Below, piece by piece: positions 1 through 5,807 of a stretch of 7,324 nucleotides of DNA. The stretch's first letter is position 1, and each line of letters opens with the position of its first letter. The notes below the pieces were generated by a model. That model was not told where the DNA came from, ran no database searches, and saw only the letters and a list, made by a program, of their open reading frames with translations. Position numbers and translations under genes: made by a program. Source of the DNA: Flavobacteriales bacterium (GTDB lineage: Bacteria > Bacteroidota > Bacteroidia > Flavobacteriales > UA16). The stretch lies in NCBI GenBank assembly GCA_002683735.1, contig NYTZ01000053.1, positions 3,251 through 10,574 of the forward strand. Direction: 5' to 3'.

Positions 1-1280
1 GTACAGCCGTCGATGCCGGCTACCCCCCGGTTGGACCAGGGCTGTCGGCGCGTTGGATCGTGAAACAGCTGTGCATACCGCACCGGGGTGGAATTGGCGA
101 GGTGGAGCTCTGCCTCAGCGGGCAGGGCGGCGTGCAATGCGGCGTGCACCGTGAGGTCAGACCAAGGGGCAGCTGCAAGAGCAGGAGCGTGGGCGGTGCG
201 CAGCCGCTGCTCCAGCGCGTGCCAGGGACCCGCCCAATTGACATTGGGCGCGCGGTCCGCCCACTTTCGGGCGGCGGCATCCAACGCGGCTGCAATGGGC
301 AGACGGAATGCAGTCAGTTCGCCGTTAAACGCCCGGGGGGCGCGGCCGCCAGGGTCGAGGTGAAGTTGCGCGATGCGCCCTTCCCGGAGCCAATGGCGCA
401 GGGCCTTGGAGAGGATGGGGGCGCCAAAAGTGATTGCGAGGTCCGGCCGGTCCAGCCCGCCGGATTTGCGCTGGCCGTGCATCCACCGGTCGGTGGCGAC
501 GATGGCGTCGGGGTGGCCCCCCAATCCACTGGTGCTGTCGCCGGCAAGGATCGCGTTGCGCGCCCATGTGTCCAGCGTGGCCCGCGACAGGGCGTGGGAT
601 TGCGTGCCCCCGAGCAACAGGATGCGCTTTCCCTGATCCATGGCGTTTTGAAGCGTGCTTAGCCAATGGGCCATTTCGTTGGCATCGACGGTGGACACTG
701 CTGTCCCGGGTCCTTTCGGAGTGGACCATGGACGAGGGGCGAATGGCGTGGTGGCCGTGTCCGGATAGAGCGGTTCTGCAAAAGGGCAGTTGACGTGGAT
801 CGGTCCCGAAGTCCAAGCCGTGGCCATGGCGTCCAACGTGGCAGTTGGGTCGGGGGTGGTCTTCGCACTCCAGCTGAAGGAGGCGCGGACATGGGGGGCG
901 TGAATGCCGTCCTGAACGAGGGTCTGACTCTCCCATTGGTCAGCTGCACCGGCCGGGCGATCGGCCGTCAGGCTGATTAGGGACAGGCCAGTCCGTTCGG
1001 CTTCTGCAAGGGCCGGAGCATGGTTGAGGGCCGCCGTTCCACTTGTGCAGACCACGGCCACTGGTCGGTTCAGTGCTAAGGACAGGCCCAGCGCATGGTG
1101 AGCCGCGGCGCGCTCATCCAGCGCGATGACGCAGGGGATGCCCTGCGCCTCGAAGGCTTGAATGAGGGGGGCATTGCGTGAGCCTGGGCTCAACACGGCC
1201 GCTTCCAATCCCCGTGCGGCCAACCCCTCCACGAGGAGGCGGGCTGAGGCGCGGGCATCAGAAGGAAAAGCGGGGGTCAT
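1..1280 (-). CDS. menD: SEPHCHC synthase MenD (menaquinone biosynthesis), C-terminus cut off by window edge
   Basis: This gene encodes 2-succinyl-5-enolpyruvyl-6-hydroxy-3-cyclohexene-1-carboxylate synthase, the ThDP-dependent enzyme that joins isochorismate and 2-oxoglutarate in the cytosolic menaquinone pathway. Translation from the ATG at 1280 is open for 426 codons to the window edge. The family is usually about 550-580 residues, so roughly three quarters is present. Visible motifs are SPGSRNAPL (31-39, isochorismate/ThDP site), DERAAAHHALGLS (55-67; Glu56 matches the ThDP-activating glutamate of E. coli MenD), CTSGTAALNH (78-87), LTADRP (104-109), HVNCPFAEPLY (about 162-172), and near the edge LANSTPVRYAQLF and NRGVAGIDG. 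The missing part should carry the GD...N ThDP/Mg site. The start overlaps the menF stop in ATGA (4 nt), which suggests translational coupling. Identification is near certain; in the part seen there is no frameshift or stop. Confidence 0.96.
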   Translation of the reverse strand, partial: MTPAFPSDARASARLLVEGLAARGLEAAVLSPGSRNAPLIQAFEAQGIPCVIALDERAAAHHALGLSLALNRPVAVVCTSGTAALNHAPALAEAERTGLSLISLTADRPAGAADQWESQTLVQDGIHAPHVRASFSWSAKTTPDPTATLDAMATAWTSGPIHVNCPFAEPLYPDTATTPFAPRPWSTPKGPGTAVSTVDANEMAHWLSTLQNAMDQGKRILLLGGTQSHALSRATLDTWARNAILAGDSTSGLGGHPDAIVATDRWMHGQRKSGGLDRPDLAITFGAPILSKALRHWLREGRIAQLHLDPGGRAPRAFNGELTAFRLPIAAALDAAARKWADRAPNVNWAGPWHALEQRLRTAHAPALAAAPWSDLTVHAALHAALPAEAELHLANSTPVRYAQLFHDPTRRQPWSNRGVAGIDGC

Positions 1281-2287
1281 TCGGGCCAATGGACTATGGG
1301 GTCGAGCGCAGACCGCAATTTGTTGCGGGTTTCCTGCCATTCCGCCTCCGGATCGGACCCCGCTGTGATTCCGCCGCCGGCGTAGGCAGAGAGGCGGTGG
1401 CCCTCGAGGCATCCGCAGCGCAAGTTGACGAAGTAGGCGATGTCGTCTCCATCCTCCAGTCCGACCCATCCGGTGTAGTAAGCCCGATCGTGGTCTTCAT
1501 GGCGGTCGATGAACGCCAGCGCAGCCGCCCGTGGCGTGCCGCCGACGGCGGGGGTGGGGTGCAGGGCGGCCATGACGTCGCCTAGGGCTCCATCGGCGTC
1601 GAAGGTGACCATCGTACGCAGGTGTTCGATGGGGCCATAACGGACGGTCATGCGCTCGCCGGCTTGAATGTTGCGGCAACCGGATTGTTGCAAGGCGTTG
1701 AGGACCGAGTCCGTGACCAATTGCTGTTCATGGCGCTCCTTGTCGGTCCAGGGATCACTCTGGGAGCCGGTGTGCGCCATTCGGGTTCCAGCCAGACAGG
1801 CCGTACTGAGTTGGGGCCATTGGCCTTGCACTAGAGGCTCCGGGGAAGAACCGAACCATGTGCCGATTTCCGGGTGGCGCACCAGCCAGCTGAACGAGTC
1901 GGGGTGGGCTTGGGACAAGCGCCGCACCACGGCCTCCGCGTCGAGGTCGGCGGCTTCCACCGTGAGAATGCTGGACACCACCACTTTTTCGAGGGTGCCT
2001 TCAGCAATGGCGGCAATGGCATGTCGTACGGCTTGGATGTGTGCTTCGCGGGAGGTCCCAGATAGTGCGCGGGCTGCGGGTTTGTTGAACGGACGTTCAT
2101 CGCCGAATACCGCTGCATCCCGCACGAGCGTGCCGCGCAACATTAAGTCGCCTTGTCCCTGCGATCCTTCCCAAGGGTGCATGCGAAATCCAACTGGGCC
2201 TCCCTCAGCCGGAATGAGGCGCTCCAAATGGGATGCGCCGGGACGGTGAAACAGCACCATGGGGTCGGAGGGATGCGCGGTCTTCAT
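1277..2287 (-). CDS. menF: Isochorismate synthase (MenF-type chorismate-binding enzyme)
   Basis: This 336-residue protein converts chorismate to isochorismate, the committed step towards menaquinone here. The chorismate-binding fold covers about residues 80-330. Visible motifs are LEKVVVSS (99-106; Lys101 matches the general-base lysine of MenF/EntC), GSSPEPLV (146-153), LAGTR (165-169), DKERHEQQLVTD (182-193), PIEHLRT (219-225), LHPTPAVGGTPR (242-253), YYTGWVG (270-276) and AGGGITAGSDPEAEW (303-317, metal-binding region). The N-terminal part is shorter than in E. coli MenF (about 430 residues), as is common for single-domain relatives. The start ATG at 2287 overlaps the upstream thioesterase stop in ATGA, and the gene's own stop overlaps the menD start the same way. 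EntC-type siderophore synthases and anthranilate synthases share the fold, but the placement between menI and menD argues for menaquinone. Confidence 0.94.
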   Translation of the reverse strand: MKTAHPSDPMVLFHRPGASHLERLIPAEGGPVGFRMHPWEGSQGQGDLMLRGTLVRDAAVFGDERPFNKPAARALSGTSREAHIQAVRHAIAAIAEGTLEKVVVSSILTVEAADLDAEAVVRRLSQAHPDSFSWLVRHPEIGTWFGSSPEPLVQGQWPQLSTACLAGTRMAHTGSQSDPWTDKERHEQQLVTDSVLNALQQSGCRNIQAGERMTVRYGPIEHLRTMVTFDADGALGDVMAALHPTPAVGGTPRAAALAFIDRHEDHDRAYYTGWVGLEDGDDIAYFVNLRCGCLEGHRLSAYAGGGITAGSDPEAEWQETRNKLRSALDPIVHWPE

Positions 2288-2739
2288 TCAGAGGGCCGTT
2301 GTCCGGCGGCTTGGGGGACCAGCATGACCGTCAGTCGGCTGGCGCAGATGGCCCGGTTCCGTTCGTCCCGGATGTCGATGTGCCACACGTGGAGGCGCCC
2401 GCCTTCGTGGTGAAGGGTAGCGGTGCCGGTTACCCATCCGCTGCGGGCCCCGCGGAGGTGGTTGGCGTTGACTTCAATGCCGACGGCGGCCTTGCCGAGA
2501 GGGGCGGCAATGAAGTGGGAGCCCACGGAGCCGAGGGTCTCGGCCAGCACCACACTGGCGCCACCATGCAACAAGCCGTAAGGTTGATGGGTGCGGGCAT
2601 CGACTGGGAGTCGTCCCACGACGCGACCATGTTCCACTTCGAGGATCTCCAAACCGATGGCCTCGGCAATGGTGTTTTTGCCCAGGGCTTCCATGGCTTT
2701 GGGGTCCATTCGAGGTGGAAGAGGGTGATCCTCACTCAT
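2284..2739 (-). CDS. menI: Hotdog-fold acyl-CoA thioesterase, probable DHNA-CoA hydrolase MenI
   Basis: This 151-residue protein is a PaaI/YdiI-type hotdog thioesterase. The stretch LLHGGASVVLAETLGSVGS (56-74), then GIEVNANHLRGAR (87-99) and later the SRLTVMLV end closely resemble E. coli YdiI, the 1,4-dihydroxy-2-naphthoyl-CoA hydrolase. HGG is at 58-60 and Glu67 matches the catalytic glutamate of YdiI. The length is typical for one hotdog domain; the active enzyme is expected to be a tetramer in the cytosol. It is first in the operon, overlapping menF by 4 nt, which supports a role in releasing DHNA from its CoA ester before prenylation. The ATG at 2739 has no Shine-Dalgarno but sits after an AT-rich stretch (TTAAATTCA). 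Met11 and Met16 are possible later starts. The family as a whole is promiscuous, so the substrate is inferred from similarity plus context. Confidence 0.86.
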   Translation of the reverse strand: MSEDHPLPPRMDPKAMEALGKNTIAEAIGLEILEVEHGRVVGRLPVDARTHQPYGLLHGGASVVLAETLGSVGSHFIAAPLGKAAVGIEVNANHLRGARSGWVTGTATLHHEGGRLHVWHIDIRDERNRAICASRLTVMLVPQAAGQRPSE

Positions 2740-2883
2740 TGGGGCGTGAATTTAACCGCCTGTTCGGCTCCGCACCGGGAAAGGGCCACGAGTGAATTCA
2801 CAGGAAAACCGGGCTTTTGCGGCGAGCTGAATTTTTTTTTCGACGGAGAGGCAACGATTGGATTCGTGTCCGTCATAAACATG

Positions 2884-2904
2884 GATGCAGCTTCATGCTG
2901 TATC
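2884..2904. repeat. Imperfect inverted repeat in the intergenic region
   Basis: GATGCAGC (2884-2891) and GCTGTATC (2897-2904) form an 8-bp arm pair around TTCAT with a single non-Watson-Crick position. That position is a G-U wobble if read on the plus strand and an A-C mismatch on the minus strand. It lies about 145 nt upstream of the menI start. It could be a protein-binding dyad or a chance repeat; nothing else in the sequence decides between them. Confidence 0.25.
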
Positions 2905-2928
2905 GGTTTCAATATCCTTGCAGGTTTC

Positions 2929-2952
2929 GGAGGGGGCAGAAATGCCCCCTTC
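2929..2952. terminator. GC-rich hairpin just after the rsmG stop, possible terminator
   Basis: A perfect 8-bp inverted repeat, AGGGGGCA (2931-2938) and TGCCCCCT (2943-2950), is separated by GAAA. It can be lengthened by one G-T and one G-C pair to 2929-2952. It begins about 9 nt beyond the rsmG stop, where a terminator for the upstream block would be expected. In the minus direction, however, the stem is followed by CGAAACC and not by a U run. The T-rich stretch (TCATTCTTTTT) follows the stem on the plus strand. It may be a bidirectional or non-canonical terminator, or a 3'-end stabilising hairpin. Confidence 0.55.
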
Positions 2953-2960
2953 ATTCTTTT

Positions 2961-3653
2961 TCAGCCCAGCGCCACGTGCAGCAGCCGCTTGGTCTCGAAG
3001 AATTCGTCCTTCAGGACTTCCCTCAGGTTCCATGACGTCACCGGTTCCCGGACCGGGTCCATCTCCGCTTCCAGGTCACCTCCTTTCAGATACAACACCC
3101 CATTGGGCAGCCCATGCCGGTGGGTGTCGTTCACTAGTGGACGCACCCAGTCGAGGAAAGCGGGCATTCGGGTCACGGCCCGACTGACGATGAAATCGAA
3201 CGGCGGGCGGTCCGTCAGGCTTTCTGCCCGGCCCCACATACTGCGCACATTTTGAAGGCCCAGTTCCCTGGACACCGCATCCACCACTTTGATTTTTTTA
3301 CCGATGGAATCGCACAGGGTGAAGTCAGCCTCGGGAAAGAGGATGGCGAGCGGAATGCCGGGAAACCCGCCACCGGTTCCCACATCGAGGATGCGGGCGT
3401 TCGGTTCGGGGCGCAGCACACGCGCTATGGAGAGGCTGTGCAGGACGTGCCGGGAGAAAAACGCGTCCATGTCCTTGCGCGAAATGACGTTGATGCGCGC
3501 ATTCCACTCGCGGTAGAGGGGAGAGAGTCGGGCAAGTTGGGTGCGCTGATCTTCGGTGATGGCGGGGATGGGGGTGCCGAAACCACGGGCCTCACACTGG
3601 AGGGCGTCGATTAAGGCATCAACAGCGCGGAAATCGGATTCCGTCGGGGCCAC
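2961..3653 (-). CDS. rsmG: 16S rRNA (guanine-527-N7)-methyltransferase RsmG (GidB)
   Basis: RsmG uses S-adenosylmethionine to methylate N7 of G527 (E. coli numbering) in the 530 loop of 16S rRNA; loss commonly gives low-level streptomycin resistance. The 230-residue product shows the family signature NVISRKD (55-61), RHVLHSLSIA (68-77), the SAM-binding DVGTGGGFPGIPLA (90-103), DSIGKKIKVV (115-124), RAE (142-144) and SRAV (157-160). The start is GTG at 3653, two bases after the sigma-factor stop; I see no ATG, GTG or TTG in frame between it and the conserved core, so this start is the best supported. The N-terminus is then some 20-25 residues longer than many relatives. No Shine-Dalgarno precedes it, so translation may depend on coupling to the upstream gene. 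Identification is firm. Confidence 0.95.
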   Translation of the reverse strand: MAPTESDFRAVDALIDALQCEARGFGTPIPAITEDQRTQLARLSPLYREWNARINVISRKDMDAFFSRHVLHSLSIARVLRPEPNARILDVGTGGGFPGIPLAILFPEADFTLCDSIGKKIKVVDAVSRELGLQNVRSMWGRAESLTDRPPFDFIVSRAVTRMPAFLDWVRPLVNDTHRHGLPNGVLYLKGGDLEAEMDPVREPVTSWNLREVLKDEFFETKRLLHVALG

Positions 3654-3655
3654 GG

Positions 3656-4288
3656 TCAGAACTGCTCGCGGTCGATTTCCAGGACCCCTGCCATGATGTC
3701 GCGGGCGCGGAAGAGTTGCGCCTTCACCGTGCCGAGCGGCAGGTTGAGCTCCTGGCTGATCTCATCGTAACTGTACTCTTCGAAGTACCGCAGTTCCACG
3801 AGACGGCGGTAGCGTGGCTTGAGCTGGGCCACCACCTGGCGCATCTTGTTCATGCGCTCTTGTTTCTCCAGACTTTGACCCGGATCCAGGCCGTCATCGG
3901 CCACTTGAATCTCCATGGTGTCGCCTTCGGAATCCGTGAAGCCCTTGTCGAGGCTGAGTGCCTTGATGCGCTTCTTGCGGATGAAGTCGATGGCGCCGTT
4001 CGAGGCAATCTTGAAAAGCCAGGTGGAGAAGGCGAATTTGGGGCTGTATTGCTTCAGACGGCGGAAGGCCTTTCCGAAGGTTTCGATCATCAGGTCCTCT
4101 GCGTCGTCCTGGTTGTGGACCATCTTGACCAGCATGTAGAAGATGGGCTCGCGGTAGCGCTCCATGAGCTCTGCAAAAGCGCCTTGGTCGTGGTGGTCCA
4201 AAGCGCGTCGAATCAGGCCGTAGTCATACTTGGCCTTGTCGGAGAGGTGGTCGATCACGACCGTCTTGTCGGTGCCCGCTGCGTCCAT
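3656..4288 (-). CDS. ECF-type RNA polymerase sigma factor (sigma-70 family)
   Basis: This 210-residue protein has the two-domain layout of extracytoplasmic-function sigma factors. Region 2 spans about residues 37-107: it includes NQDDAEDLMIETFGKAF (59-75) for core binding, FAFSTWLFKIASNGAIDFIR (85-104) for the -10 element, and then KKR. An acidic linker (118-142) follows. Region 4 spans about 148-200, with a helix-turn-helix at YSYDEISQELNLPLGTVKAQ (172-191) for -35 recognition. The open frame extends upstream to 4465 inside the glycosyltransferase gene, but the added residues look like out-of-frame sequence, so I chose the ATG at 4288. This gives a 34-nt overlap with the glycosyltransferase gene. 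No anti-sigma gene adjoins it on either side. The type resembles sigma factors widely conserved in Bacteroidota; its regulon cannot be read from the sequence. Confidence 0.9.
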   Translation of the reverse strand: MDAAGTDKTVVIDHLSDKAKYDYGLIRRALDHHDQGAFAELMERYREPIFYMLVKMVHNQDDAEDLMIETFGKAFRRLKQYSPKFAFSTWLFKIASNGAIDFIRKKRIKALSLDKGFTDSEGDTMEIQVADDGLDPGQSLEKQERMNKMRQVVAQLKPRYRRLVELRYFEEYSYDEISQELNLPLGTVKAQLFRARDIMAGVLEIDREQF

Positions 4289-5409
4289 GTCGGCGATGAG
4301 GTGAAGTTCGACAGGGTGGCCAGTGCGAGCCCTGCCCAGCGGACCGGCCCCCATGCGATGGCAAAGGGTCCGGCTGCGGCGGACAGCCCTTGGTCCTTGG
4401 CGAACGTTGACAAGGTAGTGGCGCGAACGAGGAGGGCCGAAGCGGCGGTCACGAAGGGTATCCATCCCCCGTTGTGCAAAAGGAGGGGGGCAGAAAGCCC
4501 CAGCAAACCCACCATGAGGTCGAGGGCCGCGTCCACTGTGAGTCGAAGGGCTGTCGCCATGGTGTATCGGGGGGCGGTTGTCAAATGGCGCCGTTTCCGG
4601 TGAAAGCCCTCTCGAACCGTTCGGGCAGGGGCCGTCGGGTTGCGCGCCTCCGGGCCAGCCGTGACGGGGAGCAATTCGAGTCCCGCCGCCAAGGCTTGCT
4701 GAACGAACAAGTCGTCGTCCCCGCTGGCGAGGTCCATGTGGGCGGCGAATCCATCCAGTTGGGTCCAGGTCGACTTGCGGTAAGCCAGGTTCCGTCCCGT
4801 GGCCATGTAGCCCCGGCCGAGCGCCGCCTCGGTCATGGATTGCCAGGCGATGCGAAGGGCGTCAAACTGGAGCAGGACCGGGCCACCTTCTGGGAGGCTC
4901 GCCCCGAAGGCGATGTGGGGGGCGTGCCCAGCATGGCCGAGTGTGGAGGCCAAGGAATGCGCCCAGCGCAAACTTGGTCTGCAGTCGGCATCGGTCAGGA
5001 CCAACCGGTCATGGACAGCGGCTGCAATGCCGGCTGCCAGCGCCCCCTTCTTGCCTGGGCTCCGTTTGGGGTGATGGACCACCGTGATGCGGGCATCCTG
5101 CGCGGCCGAATGCCGCAGCCAGTCGTCGGTGCCGTCGGTGCTTCCGTCGTCCACCACGACCCACTGCACGGTCCAATGGTCCGGGAACTGCTGCCCGGTC
5201 CAGCAGGGCCAGATTGTCTGGAGTGCATCGAGGTCGTTGTGGACGCACAGAATGAGGCTGACCGCAGGGTCGGCAACCGAAGAAGGAGGCGCCAGGGTAC
5301 GCTTCTTCCAGCGGGACCAGCCGCGCGCCATAAGCAGGTCCCAAGTGATCCGGAGTAGCGCCGGGATGGACAAGGCCAGCGCCCACGCGATGGGGGCTGC
5401 CTCGAACAT
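4255..5409 (-). CDS. Membrane-associated family 2 glycosyltransferase
   Basis: This 384-residue protein has a GT-A catalytic domain between hydrophobic ends. A membrane segment lies at about residues 5-27. The catalytic part includes VSLILCVHND (50-59), VVDDGSTDGT (85-94, nucleotide-sugar binding), SPGKKGAL (117-124), LTDADC (138-143, the DxD-type metal site), GRNLAYRKS (205-213) and GDDDLFVQQA (230-239, where the acidic catalytic residue is expected). RKRRH (271-275) sits where processive enzymes carry QxxRW. Two or three hydrophobic segments follow at about 283-312, 317-337 and 344-368. The enzyme probably transfers a sugar from a nucleotide sugar to a lipid or polysaccharide at the inner membrane; donor and acceptor cannot be told. 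The ATG at 5409 overlaps the lipoprotein stop in TGATG; a GTG three bases earlier is an alternative. Its last 34 nt overlap the sigma-factor gene. Confidence 0.88.
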   Translation of the reverse strand: MFEAAPIAWALALSIPALLRITWDLLMARGWSRWKKRTLAPPSSVADPAVSLILCVHNDLDALQTIWPCWTGQQFPDHWTVQWVVVDDGSTDGTDDWLRHSAAQDARITVVHHPKRSPGKKGALAAGIAAAVHDRLVLTDADCRPSLRWAHSLASTLGHAGHAPHIAFGASLPEGGPVLLQFDALRIAWQSMTEAALGRGYMATGRNLAYRKSTWTQLDGFAAHMDLASGDDDLFVQQALAAGLELLPVTAGPEARNPTAPARTVREGFHRKRRHLTTAPRYTMATALRLTVDAALDLMVGLLGLSAPLLLHNGGWIPFVTAASALLVRATTLSTFAKDQGLSAAAGPFAIAWGPVRWAGLALATLSNFTSSPTWTQRAPTRRS

Positions 5410-5807
5410 CACGGGGTGTAGGTGTATTCCAGTCGGCCATGCCAGCCTTCCAACCGCAAGACAATCATGCCTCGGCCGGGGTCCCGGAATGGACGCAGGT
5501 CAAAGCTGCGGTCTTCAGAAATCAAGGCGCGCCCCATATCCCCATCGGCGTCGTGCACCAGGCGAAGGGGTTGTTGGCGCGGCAGGGATTTGGTGGCAGC
5601 CCCGGTGGCCTCGAGGGCAAACGTGTGTGTTCGGAATCCCCCGCCATAGCGCAACGTGGTCCACAGGCTATCCCCCCTCACCACGGCCTCCACGATGTCG
5701 AATGGGCTCGAGATGTGGGCGTTGAACGTACCATTGCCTGTTCGGTTTGACGCGCAGCCGGCGAGCACGACAAGGGACATCCAGAAGAGGGGGCGTGCGG
5801 TGCACAT
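5409..5807 (-). CDS. Small predicted lipoprotein of unknown function
   Basis: The product is 132 residues. It begins with a short positive stretch (MCTARPLF), a hydrophobic segment and a lipobox, LAGC, with the lipidated cysteine at residue 18, so it should be exported and anchored in a membrane, probably the outer one. The mature part (19-132) looks beta-rich, with SSPFDIVEAVV (about 34-44), LRYGGGFRTHTF, SLPRQQPLRLVHDADGDMGRA and FDLRPF. From memory these recall a small uncharacterised Bacteroidota lipoprotein family, but I cannot name a domain. The start ATG overlaps the protease stop in TGATG, and the stop overlaps the glycosyltransferase start the same way. The frame is open further upstream, but that part is antiparallel shadow of the protease end, and the signal peptide decides for the ATG at 5807. 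Confidence 0.8.
   Translation of the reverse strand: MCTARPLFWMSLVVLAGCASNRTGNGTFNAHISSPFDIVEAVVRGDSLWTTLRYGGGFRTHTFALEATGAATKSLPRQQPLRLVHDADGDMGRALISEDRSFDLRPFRDPGRGMIVLRLEGWHGRLEYTYTP

Larger units (their letters stand above)
2740..2960. other. Intergenic region between rsmG and the men operon, probable men promoter region
   Basis: This is the only real gap between genes in the window. It is visibly more AT-rich than the flanking genes and includes a run of nine T at 2832-2840 (A9 on the coding strand), which could act as an upstream element. It also contains two inverted repeats, described separately. Because the two gene blocks share a direction and the left block begins after this gap, a promoter for menI-menF-menD is expected here. 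I looked for the Bacteroidota pattern (TTG near -33, TAnnTTTG near -7) on the minus strand and found no convincing match. The best partial match is TAAATTCA, which lies too near the start codon. No riboswitch or RNA gene is recognised. Confidence 0.45.

Noticed and set aside
231..250. Perfect 8-bp inverted repeat CGCCCAAT/ATTGGGCG with a 4-nt loop
   Set aside because: It lies inside the menD coding sequence, with no T-run or gene boundary nearby; probably chance in GC-rich coding DNA.
60..980. Several overlapping plus- and minus-strand frames of 90-200 codons in the menD region
   Set aside because: All are shadows of menD, whose continuous frame carries every family motif from 1280 to the window edge.
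2736..2954. A 72-codon minus-strand frame filling the rsmG-menI gap, ending in an ATGA overlap with the menI start
   Set aside because: It begins inside the hairpin, includes the A9 run, has codon third positions unlike the neighbouring genes and shows no domain or signal. The ATGA overlap alone is weak evidence; conservation in relatives would be needed to revive it.
2233..3255. 340-codon plus-strand frame running across menI, the gap and the end of rsmG
   Set aside because: It crosses three unrelated minus-strand features, has no recognisable domain and is explained by the rarity of stop codons in GC-rich DNA.
4289..4465. Upstream extension of the sigma-factor frame to 4465, giving 269 residues
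   Set aside because: The extra 59 residues are Arg/Pro/Gly-rich, read out of frame through the glycosyltransferase C-terminus and do not resemble a sigma-factor N-terminus.
3716..4603. 295-codon plus-strand frame opposite the sigma factor and glycosyltransferase
   Set aside because: It lies wholly antisense to two firmly identified genes. Its Leu/Val/His-rich composition is what the complement of their biased codons gives.
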